Source: Actinernus sp. WN-2022
Lineage: Eukaryota; Cnidaria; Anthozoa; Actiniaria; Actinernidae
Assembly: GCA_030867875.1 (NCBI GenBank)
Contig: JAOWCC010000577.1
Location: forward strand, 86,843,740-86,907,739
DNA length: 64,000 nt
Direction: 5' to 3'
Part shown: piece by piece, positions 49,682 through 62,774 of the stretch
Numbering within the stretch: the first letter of the stretch is position 1
Layout: each line of letters starts with the position of its first letter
Position numbers and translations under genes: made by a program
The notes under the pieces: generated by a model
The model's database searches: none
Seen by the model: only the letters and a program-made list of their open reading frames with translations
Told to the model about the DNA's origin: nothing

Positions 49682-52600
49682 TTTTTTGATGACAATACAA
49701 TACAATACAATACTTTATTTAACCACGTGTCACCTAGGAGCTTATACAACTCGTTTAAACGTGAACGTGAACAAAAAATAGGCAAATGAAAATACATACA
49801 AACTTATAATTTAAAAAAGTTTAGATACACTTGATGTTTAAGAGTATTAAACAGTCTTAAAATATTACGAAGTCTTGAAATATTACAATATTAAAAATGT
49901 ATATTAAACTATGCATTTATACTCATTATAATAAAGTTATATTAGAAATTTCCTGGTAATTATTTATGACGATAACAAGCGCTTTTCAAAGATATAATTT
50001 CTTTGCATTCCCTTATTTTAGTAGGTAGTTTGTTCCACAGAACACTTGCTATATATGAAAACGATTTATGAAGCCATTCCAAATTAAAACGAGGCTGTTC
50101 TAGTCTGGTACCATTTCCGCGCAAGTTGTAGCTTACCATCTTAAGCTTGAAGAAGTCATTTATATAAGCTGGACCCGGATCGTTCATGCAATTGAAAATT
50201 AGAATTAGAGATTGACGGTTCCTACGTACAGCCAATGTTCCTGTGTTGGCGTATTTGAGAAGATAATCGTATGACAATGACTTGGACAAACCCAAAATAG
50301 TCCTTAGTATGTAGTAGTTAGTGTCCTCCATCTTCCTAGTTTCGACCTTTCCAATCCCTAACGGGAGTGGACCGCAGTATTCCAGATGGGGGAGAATATA
50401 AGCTTTGTAGAGGCTAATCATAACGTCTTGGGGAATGAATCTGCGCAGCCTTCGCAGTGCTGATGCCTTAGCGCAAGCCTTCCTCAATTGCTCTGCAATG
50501 TGCACCTTGAATGAAAGTTTGCGGTCCAGAGTGACCCCAAGGATCTTTAGAGTGTCAGTGGCTTTGATGTCCGAGTCATCGAGTTTGAAGTCGTATGCTA
50601 TATGACGATGGTCCAATGGCCATAGCTTGTGTTTTCGCCGCATTAATCTGTAAATAATTACTCTCAAACCATGTAGAAAGTAGACTGAGATCAGAGTTAA
50701 TGAGGAACTGCAGTACCATTGGAGACGCATCAGAAGCATACTCAGTTGTATCATCCGCATAAAGCCTCAAAGAGGTATTAGATACACAGTAGTTCAGGTC
50801 ATTGATATAGATATTGAATAACAATGGACCTAGCAAGGATCCTTGTGGCACTCCGGTCTTTACAGTTCTCCACTCAGAGTAAACGCCATCCAGCCTAACG
50901 CGCTGTCGTCTCCCTCGAAGGTAGGCAGCCATGAGCTGCATAGCATCATCTGAGAAGCCATATGCTTTAAGCTTGGCAAGCAACAGACTGTGGCAGACAG
51001 AGTCAAATGCCTTACTAAGATCAACGGCTACTACTGCAACAGCTTCGTGTTTATCCAGGCTCGCACGCCAGTCTTCTGTCATCTTCAACAGGGCCGTACA
51101 GCAAGAGTGTCCCTTTAGATAGCCGGAAATATTTGACGATAGCCTCCAATGGAATGCTCCATAGAGCTGATCAAACATAACTTTCTCGTAGATCTTAGAC
51201 AGGGCAGTCAATACAGACACCGGACGATAGCAAGTCTTGTTCGTCTCCTCCAGTTTCTTGAACACAGGGGAGATGTTACTGCTCTTCCATACCGTCGGCC
51301 ATGCACGGTTAATAATGAAGTGGTTAATCAGCCTGGTCAGCGTTTGTGCAATGGCGGGAGCAGATAAACGCAACATTCTCTGAGAAATATTGTCACAACC
51401 AACCGCCTTTATTGGATTAAGCTTGTCCAAAATATTCTTCACATAGGCCACACCTACTGTAGCAAAGGTGAAAAACGGCTGCAAAGTGTTTCTCTCAGCG
51501 ATAAACTTGACACTAGGATGGTCAATGAAGTCGTCAATTTCCATACAGTCACCAACGCTTCCAGCCACTTCGCAAAAATATTCATTAAACACTTCAGCCA
51601 CGGATAGAGGATCAGTTATCACTCTCTCGTCTTCTAGTAGGACGATCTTAGATTGTTTTTTGCTTTTGCCCGGCAAGAGAGGTTTCATTTTACTCCAGAA
51701 TTCGCCGTGATGTTTTGTGTTAACTGAAGCATCGATGCAAAATGATTTCATCCCTTTACGCTTCAATGACGTAACTTTGTTACGCTGCTTCCTAAATGCC
51801 TCCCAAGAGAGCTGTGTTGGATTTTTCTTATGCAGCTTAAACAAGCGGTTTCGAATGGAAATTTCACGCTGCAGTTGTGGCGTGATCCATGGTAATTGAT
51901 CGCCTCTTATACGTTTCTTTTTCAGTGGTGCGTGTTAGTCCAACACCTCATTATACAACTTACACCAGTGGTCCCACACGTCATCTACATCATCATAGAT
52001 ATATGCGGTATCCCAAGGGACGTTGCTCAAATCAGTTACGAAATCATCCTCGTTAAGTTTCTTCATACTCCTGTATACAATTTCACGTGGTTTAGGTCTT
52101 GGTAGTTTATTCTTTCTCACAATATAAACGGCAAGGTCATGGTCGCTTACTCCAAGATGCAAATTATCGCAGTTGGCATAACGCTCAGGATGACTTGCGA
52201 GGATAACGTCAATAAGCGTTTTAGTACTATCTGTAACCCTCGTCGGTTCAGTTATCTGATTGTCTAAACAGAACCTGTCACAAAAATCCGAGAGCGAATG
52301 ACCGCCGTCTTTCCTTCATGTTCATCTGTAGTCATATCTATATTAAAGTCTCCTAATAGCAGAAGCTCCTTTCGTGATTTATACATGAGCTCAGTCGCAG
52401 AAGTTAACGAGGAAATGAAATCCGTCACTTTGCAGAACTTGGGTGATCTATAACACGCACATACTATAAACCGGGACTTTTTTGAATCCATTACGTCCAA
52501 ACAAATAGACTCAACTGATTCAGGCTCCAGCTTGCGTTTGCGATATACGGGCAGGTCTTCACGTATATATGCCATTAAACCACCAGCGCCCTTCTTACGA

Positions 52601-52838
52601 TCTCTACGGATACTGCGATATCCCGGTTGTTTGAGTAGATTATTTGAAAATGAACTGTCAATCTTGGTTTCTGAAATAAACAGAATGTCAAATAAATTCC
52701 GGATGAGCATATATTCTTCACTTCATCCAGCTTATTTTGGATTGAGTTGATGTTAAGGTATGCAATCTTGAGATTTGACTTGTAGTAACTACAAATATTC
52801 GTTGTAAACCAGCTTATTGAATCGACTGACGTCATCAC
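49682..52838 (-). mobile_element. CR1/Jockey-like LINE, decayed
   Basis: The AP-endonuclease part (52838-51935, in three frames) has LKIAYLNINSIQNKLDE, ILFISETKIDSSF, LLLGDFNID and SDHDLAVY. The reverse transcriptase (51844-50576) has FKKLEETNKTCYRPVSVL, VAVDLSKAFDSVCHSLL, GVPQGSLLGPLLFNIYIN and YADDTTEY. A C-terminal part runs to 49960 with LWNKLPTKIRECK. Several frameshifts separate these frames. The 3' end carries a short ATTGT-type repeat tail (about 49695-49715). It is absent from the matching site in copy 1 near 5787, so it came after the duplication. Confidence 0.85.
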
Positions 52839-53564
52839 ATAACCATGTTACGAAGGTCAACGAGTCTGTTATTTTTAGAACAGGTTTGAGTGATATTGTC
52901 AAGAGGAGATGAATGCCGAAAACCTTTTCCCGATATAAGGAAAATTCATCGACATATCACATGTTAAGTAAATTATAAGTGCCCCCTGAACCAAGCCTGC
53001 TATGCATTCGTATTTTTTCACTCTCATAAATTCGAAGAAAAAAGTAACGTTTGATTACCCGAGCGCTTAATTAGTTTCCAATATGCAAGCATGACGTCAG
53101 CAGATTTGTTTCATTTTTCTGCCCAATCAAAGCCATTGTTAGAATTTTAGGGAATTGGCGCGCCAGTGAACACTCTCCTATGATTGGTCAATGGCAAAAA
53201 TTTCCAGGATATGCTATGGAAGGTAAAATCTGATTGGTCCATAACACAACGAGGTGTGCATATTGGAAATTAATTAAGCCGCTCGGGTTAGCAGACGTTA
53301 CTTTTTTCTTCGAATTTATGAAAGTGAAAAAATACGTCTGCACAGCAGGCTACACTGAACCAAGGCTTGGGTTAAAACATCTGTGGTCATGGATCGAACT
53401 ATGCGTTGGGACAATTGTTGCTATTTTCGTTTAAATTAGGCCAACTTTTGAGTAAGTATTAGGCTAGATGTGGGATGAAATCGTACGGGATTAGATTTTT
53501 GAATTTCAACTTCATAGTGTAATTAAGGGCAATTGTTTAAATTATGACGTTACAGTGCAAGTGA

Positions 53565-54093
53565 ATGACGTCAATGAAACGCATTTTGGAGCATGATTTT
53601 TAGGGCTTTCCACGAGTTGCACGACAACATTTTGGCAACTTTTAGGATTTCGAGCAACTTTTTAAAATGTATTTTGAGCAACCTTTTTCACTCCGAGCAA
53701 CTTCTTTCATTCTGAGCACTTTTTGCTCATTGCAGCAACTTCAAAACATGTTTTGTTGTGTATTATTATTAAAAGAAGCTACCATACATCATTTCAAGGT
53801 GTTTTTTCAGTATTTCGAAGACAATTTCGAACTAGGAACCCCAACGGTGCCAGCGTTGCCAGTGCCAGCGTTACCTTGGGATCAGCAATTTAGAAGAAAA
53901 TTAAAAATGGAGGACGAGGCAGAGTTGGAATGATAACCTGTTTGCTAATTGAGAGACACAATCATTCTGTTGGTAAACAATGCCTTCAAACTTGCGCGTG
54001 CTGGCATTGCTATGTACCCATAATACATAAGTTGGTGTTAATAAAGACAAAGTTGTTTTTGAAGTTTTTGACGGTTAAAAATCAATGTCATAC
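53565..54093. other. Spacer with 'gagcaact' repeats
   Basis: At 53640-53740 the word GAGCAACTTTTT and variants recur five or six times, a degenerate minisatellite. I see no gene; the 88-codon frame at 53667 is built from these repeats. Confidence 0.45.
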
Positions 54094-54475
54094 TTAAAGT
54101 GCAAGTATCGCCATAAAAAAACATGAACTCTTTTTGCCCCAAATTCTATTTGTGATATACTTCAGTTGTCTAACTTAGTTTTCTTTGAGAGGCAGGAGCA
54201 GAAATTAAACTAGAATAAACGCTACTCGAATTGCGGAATTGATTAATCTTGTGATGTCACAATGAAAACCTACGGGATTTTATTGTAGTAGTTTTCTCTT
54301 GGGAGGGAGTTGATTCATCTTATGACGTCACAGGATCCATGAAAAGTAACCAAAATTAGGGATTAAATGCCAGAAATGTTACAAAATTTGCAAGATTAAT
54401 ACCTTTTTGTGAGAAACAAACACAATAGTAGAATATATATTTTTTAATTTGTTGGACATGATACTTGCACTTTAA
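54094..54475. mobile_element. MITE, ~380 bp
   Basis: Ends read CTTAAAGTGCAAGTATC and, complemented on the right, TTTAAAGTGCAAGTATC. Internal sequence includes 'tgatgtcaca' and 'tgacgtcaca'. No coding frame. Confidence 0.55.
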
Positions 54476-54979
54476 ATCTATATTAATGAAAGCAACTTTT
54501 AAGCTACTTTCGAGTAATCCTTCCCAGATTACTTGGTGATATTTCTGACAAAGTATTGGCATATTTTGGCAGGAAACATGAACATATTTTTATTATATTT
54601 GATTCGTGACATCAGTCCGGGAATAGCTGTTACTTTAACTTACAGCAGATTTTACCTGAATGGATTACATGTTCAACAAATCATATCTCAGCTAATTTAG
54701 GTCGTAGCGACAAACGGTTTTCAGTATTGAGGACTGCCCAAATAGATCTACCCAATCCCATATATAGTCTCTGTCTTCTCATGCCGGAAAGGAAGCGGAT
54801 AGTATATGCCGGATAGTATATGCCGGATAGTATATGCCGCGAAAAAAGCGGAAGAAGCTAAGGTATTACGGCGGAATCGCAGTGTATGTAAACAAGATAA
54901 TTTAGTGATGGCATATCATACCTGCGGAATACTGACGAAAATATTGTTTGCCTAAAACTGGTATGGAAATCGAAGACGC
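54476..54979. repeat. Repeat-family piece with 15-bp tandem units
   Basis: At 54798-54841 the unit GGATAGTATATGCCG is repeated three times. The surrounding 54775-54955 ('catgccggaaaggaagcgg', 'gcggaatcgcag') matches 62610-62760, so both belong to an interspersed family. 54476-54770 holds nothing I can name. Confidence 0.5.
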
Positions 54980-54984
54980 TATTC

Positions 54985-55228
54985 ACTCTTCTTAATATTA
55001 TGCGCATATCTAATTCACTACTCGAAAACGAGGCTATCCCCGCATCGAGGATGTCGCAACGTGCATCCGAGTTCGAAAGGCCAATACAGGATTTTTTTAT
55101 TTGTCTCCAGCGCATAGAGGAACACAGTAATGATCAGGGACTGTCATTTTACTTTTCAGCTAAGCAATGATGCGCGGACAGCCTCGTTTTCGAGTAGCTA
55201 ATTATCTGCGCATAAATATTAAGAATGG
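54985..55228. mobile_element. MITE with ~50-bp inverted ends
   Basis: Left 'ttaatattatgcgcatatct' through 'actcgaaaacgaggct' (to about 55035) is complementary to 55178-55228. The central part is unique and non-coding. Confidence 0.55.
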
Positions 55229-55285
55229 TCAATACATAATCATAAGCACAACAAATCCCCCGGTAGAGACAATATCCTAAATGAG

Positions 55286-55990
55286 GTGATGAAAAACGGA
55301 AAATTACCTTTCATACCTCTGCTAAAATCGTTTTTTTCACCGTTCCTATCATCTGGTGTTTATCCACGTGAGTGGTACAAGGGCCTTATTGTCCCGATTT
55401 ACAAAAAGGGTGACAGACGTAATACAGGTAATTACACAGGAATAACCCTGCTGTCGTCTTTAGGAAGCTCGCAAATCCTGATCACCCATGTCCGTGTGCA
55501 GGAAACCAGATACAAACTGAAGCACGTGACCTATCGCCGCTGGATATCTTGCTCCGCAATATGTCATGGACATGATCAGTCATTATGTGCCTGGTAGAAA
55601 CCTTAGATCGTCAAAAGCTAACCTAGATTTAATGTAAATAACTATGGTGGTAGAGCTTTTTCTGTTTGTAGCCCTAGGCTATGGAATAAGCTACCTGCTT
55701 CTATTAGAGAATGTAATAATGCTTCTAAATTTAAGAGCAAACTGAAGACACACTTGTTTAAAACAGCCTATAACGTGTAGGGTGGTGATATTTTGTTATT
55801 TATTTATTTATATGAAGTTGTAGATTTTAGATTTTATGATTAATATGTAAATTTTATGACCAATGTAATATTACACCAATGTAAGATTTTAGATTTTGTG
55901 ATTTGTATGTAAATTTTTAATGACCAATGTAATTTTAGACCAATGTAAAGCGCTTATATCTATTTGTTATAAGCGCTATATAAGCTTTAA
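55286..55990 (+). pseudogene. Internally deleted LINE fragment
   Basis: The first frame has GVYPREWYKGLIVPIYKKGD followed by NTGNYTGITLLSSLGS, the start of a LINE reverse transcriptase. It breaks near 55470. At 55600-55780 another frame reads NYGGRAFSVCSPRLWNKLP and KTHLFKTAYN, the typical C-terminal end. The catalytic centre between is missing. A tail with 'gcgctatataagc' and TTA-rich repeats follows. Confidence 0.7.
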
Positions 55991-56039
55991 TATATTATAT
56001 TATTATCTCGAATATCAGAGCACCTAAAAAAAGGCCTTC

Positions 56040-56775
56040 ATCAGGACACCGCGCCTACCAGTTAGGCGCAGGGGTACGCGCCCAACACCGAACATTGACA
56101 GTATCTCCGACACTTTTCTGATGCAGGATTAAGCCCACGAAAATAATACCAAAGCATGATACAGATTCAGACAATGAAGCACCCAACCCACCCGATCTTC
56201 CTACTCCTGTAAGTGCTACCGATGAGCTGGACGACGGCATTGGATGTAATCACATTGATGACGACTCGACCCATTATCGCAATGGCCTGGCGAGAAATCA
56301 CACTCCTTCAGTGAATGGATGCGAGGAGGATATCGCTGATAGTGCAGCGCACACTGAAAAGTAACCAGACGCAACTGATGCAGCGAAATTTCTAGCAGAT
56401 GAGAGAGGAAGACAAGATAACTTGGCACCACGACTGACGCCGTTGTTGCTGCTCCCACGACAGCCTCCTTTGCATCCTCTCTTAGTGTCGGCTGGGGAGG
56501 GAGGGAAGGGATCGACACTAACAAAGGATGCAAAGGAGGCTACTCCCACGATTGATGGCACACCAGTTGCCAGCACTGCAACAACCGATGAGTAGACGGG
56601 ACATGTTCAGGTTCATGGCAACCGGGACACTCCGGATATGACTGGCCTACCATTGCGGCCATCCCGGAAGAGACAACCGCCAAAACGACGTAGGGGAGGC
56701 TCACTGGTGCCGATAGCGCAAAATGAATCGATTGATGCTCTAGAGGACACGTTCTCCGCAGATTTTAAACGTTAA
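56040..56775 (+). pseudogene. Unassigned coding-like remnant
   Basis: Relatively GC-rich sequence with broken plus-strand frames. The last frame from about 56623 reads DTPDMTGLPLRPSRKRQPPK, then a basic RRRGG and ends SADFKR stop at 56775. Basic-Pro tails of this kind occur at the end of retroelement polyproteins, but no enzyme motif is visible. A strong hairpin is embedded (56462-56490 with 56513-56541, arms CCTCCTTTGCATCC). Confidence 0.3.
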
Positions 56776-59017
56776 ACTAATAGCGTTCACAGGGTAGTCG
56801 AGGGAACAGGACACTGGCGCGCGGCGCGGTCACACAGCCAGCCGTTTTGTTGTAAAGTAAAGTCATTGAAAGCAAGCTGTTTAATCGTGTTCATGCGAAT
56901 TTAATTGCCTCGCTTAACTACCAAGTTATCACGTACATTCCTGAAGTGGTAGGGTATTCTGCAGTTAAGCCCAAACGCGTAGATGCCTGATGTCTTGATC
57001 TCAGGTGCTGTCACGTAGCACAATTTGCGTTGCAACTAAGACCGATTGTCTTTATCTACTTGTGACTTGCACGTGACGTAGTACTCACCGATTATTAAAC
57101 TTGGTGAAATATTCACTTGTCTTTTTAAAAATACCTGAATTTCAATTGTAGAGTCGATTTTAAAGCGGGTTTGACATTTTGTATGTCTTGCTGGATATTG
57201 TTAGACCTGGCTTGACACTTTTTCATATCTGGCCGAAATTTTTTTGCGTCTGGCCGGACATTTTTCTCAGTCTGGATGGACATTTTAATGAAAAAAGATT
57301 GTCACCGTCATTGTCAGAAATTCATGCCACGCGTGCGCACTAGGCATTACATTTAATCAATAAACAGATCCGGAGTTGCTCAGAATTTTACAGTAGTTTT
57401 TTTTTTTTTTTGGGGGGGGGGGATACATTGAAAGATGGTATTACAGCGAAGCTCATTTGTTCCGAACTTAGCAATTTCTAAATCATATTGTATTCTTTCA
57501 AGTTATAACGAATAATTATGGCTGCGAAAAGAATCTGAAATGAGTTAACTGACCTCCACGTTATGACCTCCATGTTGACAGCAATCTCCTTCCTTTCAGC
57601 CGTTATGATGGTTCCTCTGATCAACTTTACAATATAAAACTCTGGTAGTTATTGTTTTGTTCCGATTCAGCCGAGTAGTTTAAAAGACGTTATATTGCCC
57701 AGATAGATCCAAATATAACTTCACATTATCCTCTAGCTGTGAATTGCGAACAAATATGAGTAATTTTAAGGTTTATCGACGGCCACAGCAGGGAAGAAGT
57801 CATTTGCACCTCTCTTGCCTCTCTGTCCGCCATTTCTCTCTCGGTTTGCCTGTACAAGCCTGGAAACTGGTATATTCTTAACTGTCCTTTCATTGGTTCT
57901 AATATAACTTTCATATATATATAAGAGCTTGTCTGATTGGGCTAAAAAATAACGTGGCATTGAAATAAAATATGCAAAACTTAATCGTGATTGTATTCCC
58001 TGTAAACGTACTCGGTTACAATGTGTTTACCTCCCGCTTGGCTATTACCGTACCCGCTCTAATTCATAATAATCCGACATAGCTAGAACTTTTCAACCGC
58101 GCAGTTCATAAACACTAGAAGCCTTTCGAATTCGACCGCTTTCGCAATTCGCTTCGAGCAGAGTGTTTGGCCTGGAATAATGGCCGAGCGAGCCTGAGAA
58201 AAAGTAATTTATGATGGCAGGCAGATTTGCATAATTTTATACCCCGCCCACAATGGCATGAATTTCTGACGAGGAACAAAAGTTGCCTCATTAGCTACTT
58301 TTGTTATACTAAACAACATGGATGCTACGCTTTTGTGATTTGATTCCCTTAGGAATAATTGCAAATCAACAATAGCGGGAAACCATTCTAAAAATAAACT
58401 AGCTTGTAAAAACGCTGTGACATTGGCCTAGTATGTGGGATGGACACTCCTAGTTTTGGGCTCCTGTTTCAAACACATTTCTGCAAAGAAAATATGTGAA
58501 TACATTGTTTTAAACAGCATTATAATCAAGTATGTTTGTTAAGGTACGCTGTAGTTATAAGTACGGACTACGGCACTTAATTAATCGCTATTAATTATCA
58601 ACGCTGTTCGCGGTAATTAGCGACACAAAACTAACTAGTAAACAACTTAGACCCTATTAAAGCTTACAGAAGAATTTCATTATATATTGTTCCGGTGAGA
58701 TTTACTACTTCTCCCTGAGTAAAGAAATTTAGTGCCGGCTCTTCACAAGCAGCTGAAAAATTAACGTACATACCTACGTATAACAGACGTATACTCGCAC
58801 ACCTTGTGACACATACAGAAATAGTCTTAGGGCTATAATTTGAAACGGCTATTCAATAAGCTAGTCAAAATCTCGTCCCTCCACTAGTTATTTTCTATGT
58901 TCGGCTCAGTGTAGAATCAGGCTAAAAAATGTCAAGCTACAGAAATGTCCAGCTGACGGGAAAGTCCGGCTAACTTGACTTGGTGTTTCACAAGTAGTGT
59001 AAACTAGGCTATACGTA
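56776..59017. other. Long stretch without recognisable gene
   Basis: Only small frames without motifs are present. A T run followed by a G run lies at about 57395-57421. 'gtctggccgga' type words recur at 57170-57290. The region just before 59018 is the 3' flank of the KCTD-like copy and differs from that of copies 1 and 2. Confidence 0.45.
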
Positions 59018-59701
59018 TTACATTCGTGTAAAGACCGACTCAGTATACTTATTACCGGGACCATCACGTGGGTTTCCGTTTATAAAGACCACATGAGACT
59101 TGAGCTTGAGGCCATGTTCGAGGAAAAGATGACTGGATAAATTTGCATTTAGTGGGAAATTTTTACCCGCTTTCTGAACACCATGGTAGCCTATATCTCT
59201 TATATTAACACCGTAGTGTCCACTACATGCGGTTTCGGGATATATATGGTCTTCAGCCAACTGGCCGAAGACGCCAGTTCCCATGTGCTTTGTGTGCTTT
59301 AGAAATGTTGCCTCGATAGTTGCTCTTCTTCCCTCAACACGATAAATGCCATAATAATCAGAAAAAACACGAAGGACCTCAGACTGGCGTTCTTTGTGCT
59401 TGTTCACTTCCTCCTTCAAGGCATCCACTCGGTAAAACTCAGCTTCTCTCAGCAACAGTTCATGCTCAGTAAAATCTTCAGGTAAGAACAGCTTCCCATC
59501 TCGCATGAAGTTCAGGACATGGCGGAAGACGTTTGGATCACGATCGATGAAAGTGGTATACTGACTTACGCCTCCGGTTTCTTTTGACTCCAGAATGTAT
59601 TCTAGACCACGGGCAAACAAGGACTGATGATATTTGCCTTGAATCGTTGCCATCGTTGTGGTAAAAAACGTTCCTCCAACATTCAGTTTTACAGTTGCCA
59701 T
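59018..59701 (-). CDS. BTB/T1-domain (KCTD-like) protein, copy 3
   Basis: The 227-residue intact frame begins with the same MATVKLNVGGTFFTT and is almost identical to copy 1 through residue about 115 (RQSEVLRVFSD). The remainder is diverged and longer (IEATFLKHTKHMGTGVFGQL, ending YTESVFTRM), with only weak traces of the copy 1 tail such as FLEHGLKLK. So the T1 domain and upstream DNA (to about 60400) are conserved while the second half evolved fast or was replaced. No introns. Role inferred as for copy 1. Confidence 0.75.
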   Translation of the reverse strand: MATVKLNVGGTFFTTTMATIQGKYHQSLFARGLEYILESKETGGVSQYTTFIDRDPNVFRHVLNFMRDGKLFLPEDFTEHELLLREAEFYRVDALKEEVNKHKERQSEVLRVFSDYYGIYRVEGRRATIEATFLKHTKHMGTGVFGQLAEDHIYPETACSGHYGVNIRDIGYHGVQKAGKNFPLNANLSSHLFLEHGLKLKSHVVFINGNPRDGPGNKYTESVFTRM

Positions 59702-60480
59702 CGTAAATCTGCAAGACTACCAATTTTACAGGCTGGAGTTTAGTTGATTGTTTCTGGCTGAATGACCAAGAATAGCTGAATAATGCAAGCTTTAGAATTT
59801 CATAGAAAAGTGAATAATATATGAGGTCCCATTGGGATGTTACTAAAACGATGAATCGCCGGGGAATCGGGAATCGGGATCTGGGGAATGAGAAATGGAC
59901 TCTGTGCATACCACAAGAACAACAACAACAACCGTTAATTTGTATTGAATTGAATTGAAATCTTTATTTATCCACGGTAAAATTCATCAGGTTTTAATTT
60001 ACAATGATATTTAATTAAACTAAATTACTTATAATTGATTACAAAGTACAAAGGTAAAACTATAAATTTAAGACCACTTATAAAATCTACATACAAATCT
60101 ACTTATCAACTTGTTAATATTAACTATTACATTGTTGTTGTGGTAACTATTATATAAAATTACAATTAAGGGTATTCACATGAATTCTTTTAAAACGAGT
60201 ATATTTATAAAGTAAGATACTTTTATTTAGCTTTTTTGTGCTTTCTCAGTCATTTTGTGCCTTGGACGCCATTATTTATGAGCGTACTGCGCATACTCAG
60301 TGTAACTTGGCAGCCATGCTGTCCTCGATTCTTGGCCATGGGAAAATTATCAGTAAAATCAAGTACAACTGAACTACTTGAGATAACAATACAGGGCAAG
60401 ACTAGTCGATCAGGTAGCCATAGCCTAGACTAGTCAGGTATAGTTATCAGTTTTCTTCATTTAATTATAATACAGTCGGT
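59702..60480. repeat. KCTD upstream flank with LINE 3' insertion
   Basis: 59702-59942 matches the upstream flank of copies 1 and 2 ('gtaaatctgcaagactacca'). A short 5'-truncated LINE end with an AATTC-repeat tail (59944-60166, minus orientation) interrupts it. Similarity resumes at 'aattaagggtattcacatgaatt' and fades by about 60410. No gene. Confidence 0.5.
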
Positions 60481-61290
60481 TCAGGTATCATTAAAATAAT
60501 GGGAATAACTAGTTATTGTAAACATAATAATGTAGATGAAGGTGTGCAGTGGTTAAAGGAGCTTAATTACGCTTTCTAGTTAACCTATGCCACAAGGAAA
60601 ATAAATAAGGCTAAGATTAGGTTGGGTTTACATGTAGTATAGACCTAAGACTAGGTCTGAATTTTATGTAGTATATAATGTGAAATATGCAACATGTTGA
60701 AACAATTACTGTAATAAATTATTGGAATAAGACATTATAGTTGGGACTGGATAAGGTACAGTTTGATTTTTTTAAACTGAAAGAGATTTAAACTTTTGAA
60801 TTCAGTAGAGATAGTTTGCCAAATTTTAGAAAAAGAAAATTTAAATGTAGATAAGCCATAGTTAGTTCTTACATTGGTCGATACAGATTTTTATTTTTTG
60901 CATACTTGGTATTGTAAGTATGTATTTCAGATACAGGTGTAACATATTGGGTGAAAATACTTGGAACTCTTGATTTGTCAGTAATGATTTTGTGACCAAA
61001 GATTGCTATTCTTAATTTATAAATATTTTCAAGGGTTAGAATCTCCAATAGGTTGAAAGAGGGAACGGCACTCTGCTGCGTGCAAAGAATATGCTACGTA
61101 TGCATGCATTTATTTTGTTTTGTCCTAATTTTAGTTAGTTTACTTTTGTAGGTATTTCCCCAACTTATGATTCCATATTGTAAGTAAGGGTAAATGAATG
61201 TATAATATATTTGTTTTAGCATTTGGTAATTTAGAAAATATCTGAGTTTATTAATAATTCCCAGGTTTTTTGAGATCATCATTTGTTGAT
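60481..61290 (-). pseudogene. LINE ORF2 C-terminal fragment
   Basis: The frame at 61282-61094 reads ISKNLGIINKLRYFLNYQML and YPYLQYGIISWGNTYKSKL, the conserved 'L.K......L..LY.SLIYPYL.Y...WGN' block after the reverse transcriptase of Jockey/CR1-type LINEs. Downstream to about 60780 only broken frames continue (ENIYKLRIAIFGHKI). The remainder to 60481 is AT-rich. Confidence 0.6.
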
Positions 61291-62774
61291 GTGTTGAATT
61301 TCACGCTTGGCACAAATGACCCTAAAATCGATCACTTTGCTATATTTTCAAAAGTTTCCAACGTAGAATATATATTTTTTGTGGGAAGACTTGATGACGT
61401 CACAGTTACGTCATGTATCCATTTATAATAGGTTTCTCGATGTTTTCAATTACCTTTAACATCAGAAAATTTTATATCATGTTTACAACAAAGAAACCGA
61501 TAACCCGAGTTCGATTGGTTAAGATGGAGAAAAGTTATTAATGTTTGAATTTTGGTAAATTTTGGCGGAAAATATTCAATACAGAACCATTTACAAAATA
61601 ACTTCTTCATTCATCTTTTAGAGTTTAAAATATTTGTTTACAACAATCTAGCAATCAAAAGAGTAAATCGGTACCCACAACCGTGTTTTTAGAATTTCCA
61701 ATTTTTGAGAGGAAATACTTTAAAATTCACAGTAAAAAAGAGGATACGTCATTATGACGTCATGTCGTCATATATTTTTGAAAACGTCTTTTAAAAATAA
61801 CTATTCGAGTATTTTTCGGATTTTAAAGAGTAAATGTACTTACTGTACACTGAATAGCCGCAATATGATCTTTTTTTTATGTTTCTTCAATTTAGAAAGC
61901 ATGGCTGATGTCAGATCCATGACGTCAGAAAATGTGACGTCACAGGAATCTTCAGTTCTTAATAACTCAGCATATATTTATCGTAGACTTTAAAATTGCG
62001 GCAATCAAACACACATATTTATGTTGTTGTGATAACATGGTTTATTTCAAACGTATTGATGGTTTGCAATCAATCCCAGGAGAATCAACAGACAAAAACA
62101 TGCTGGTGGACGAACAAGAGACGCTAATGAAGACTGGTGGACGAACAAGAGACGCTAATGAAGAATCTTTTGTTTAACGTCCACCAGCATGGCCGTCCTG
62201 ACGTCACATGCAAACCAAGAATAGGTAACGCAGAATGTGACCTTAAAAGGAGTCGTTCGTTGTGACGTCACAATAACGTCAATATACAAACGTGTTTGAT
62301 TCTAAAGACGTTATTTCATTTTATTATTAACATACGAAAATTTCGTTAAATTTGACATCGAATTAAACAAAATGTGCTGCTTTATATATTTTTGGCTCGC
62401 TTCGTAGTTAAGATTTTTGTCAATATATATTCCTAAATATTTAATGTAGTCAAAATGAACACAAAGTGAAAACAGCTGAAGCTTCCCAAATCCCCTCCCC
62501 CTTTCAATGTTGGTAGTGAATGAATTTCAGGTTGAAGGTGCACCAAAACCAACATTGAAAAGGAAGAGGGGAGGGGTGTATTTAAAGAATGGTCTCTAAA
62601 GGAGACTCTGTCTTTTCATGCCGGAAAGGGAGCGGATATTTCTATTAAGTCATTATTGAAAGCAATATAGTAAATGCCGCGGAATCGCAGGTGTATATAA
62701 ACAAGAGAATTAGTAAAGGCGTATCATATGGAATACTAACAAGAATGTTCTTTGGCTCAATTTTTAACCGATCT
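61291..62774. repeat. Region rich in TGACGTCA sites and small repeats
   Basis: The palindrome TGACGTCA occurs six times (61395, 61756, 61920, 61935, 62199, 62263). Two perfect 31-bp tandem units start CTGGTGGACGAACAAGAGAC at 62103 and 62134. An inverted pair 'ccctttcaatgttgg'/'ccaacattgaaaagg' lies at 62505-62560. 62610-62760 belongs to the repeat family seen at 54775-54955. No gene is credible. Confidence 0.5.

Larger units (their letters stand above)
43838..53564. repeat. Segmental duplication A, copy 2 (expanded)
   Basis: It matches 1436-6490 throughout. The extra length is explained by two insertions: a TTAA-flanked element (46823-48244) and a LINE (about 49682-52838); without them it is about 5.1 kb. 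43838-46818 is non-coding like its partner. The MITE copy is at 52995-53350. Confidence 0.85.
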
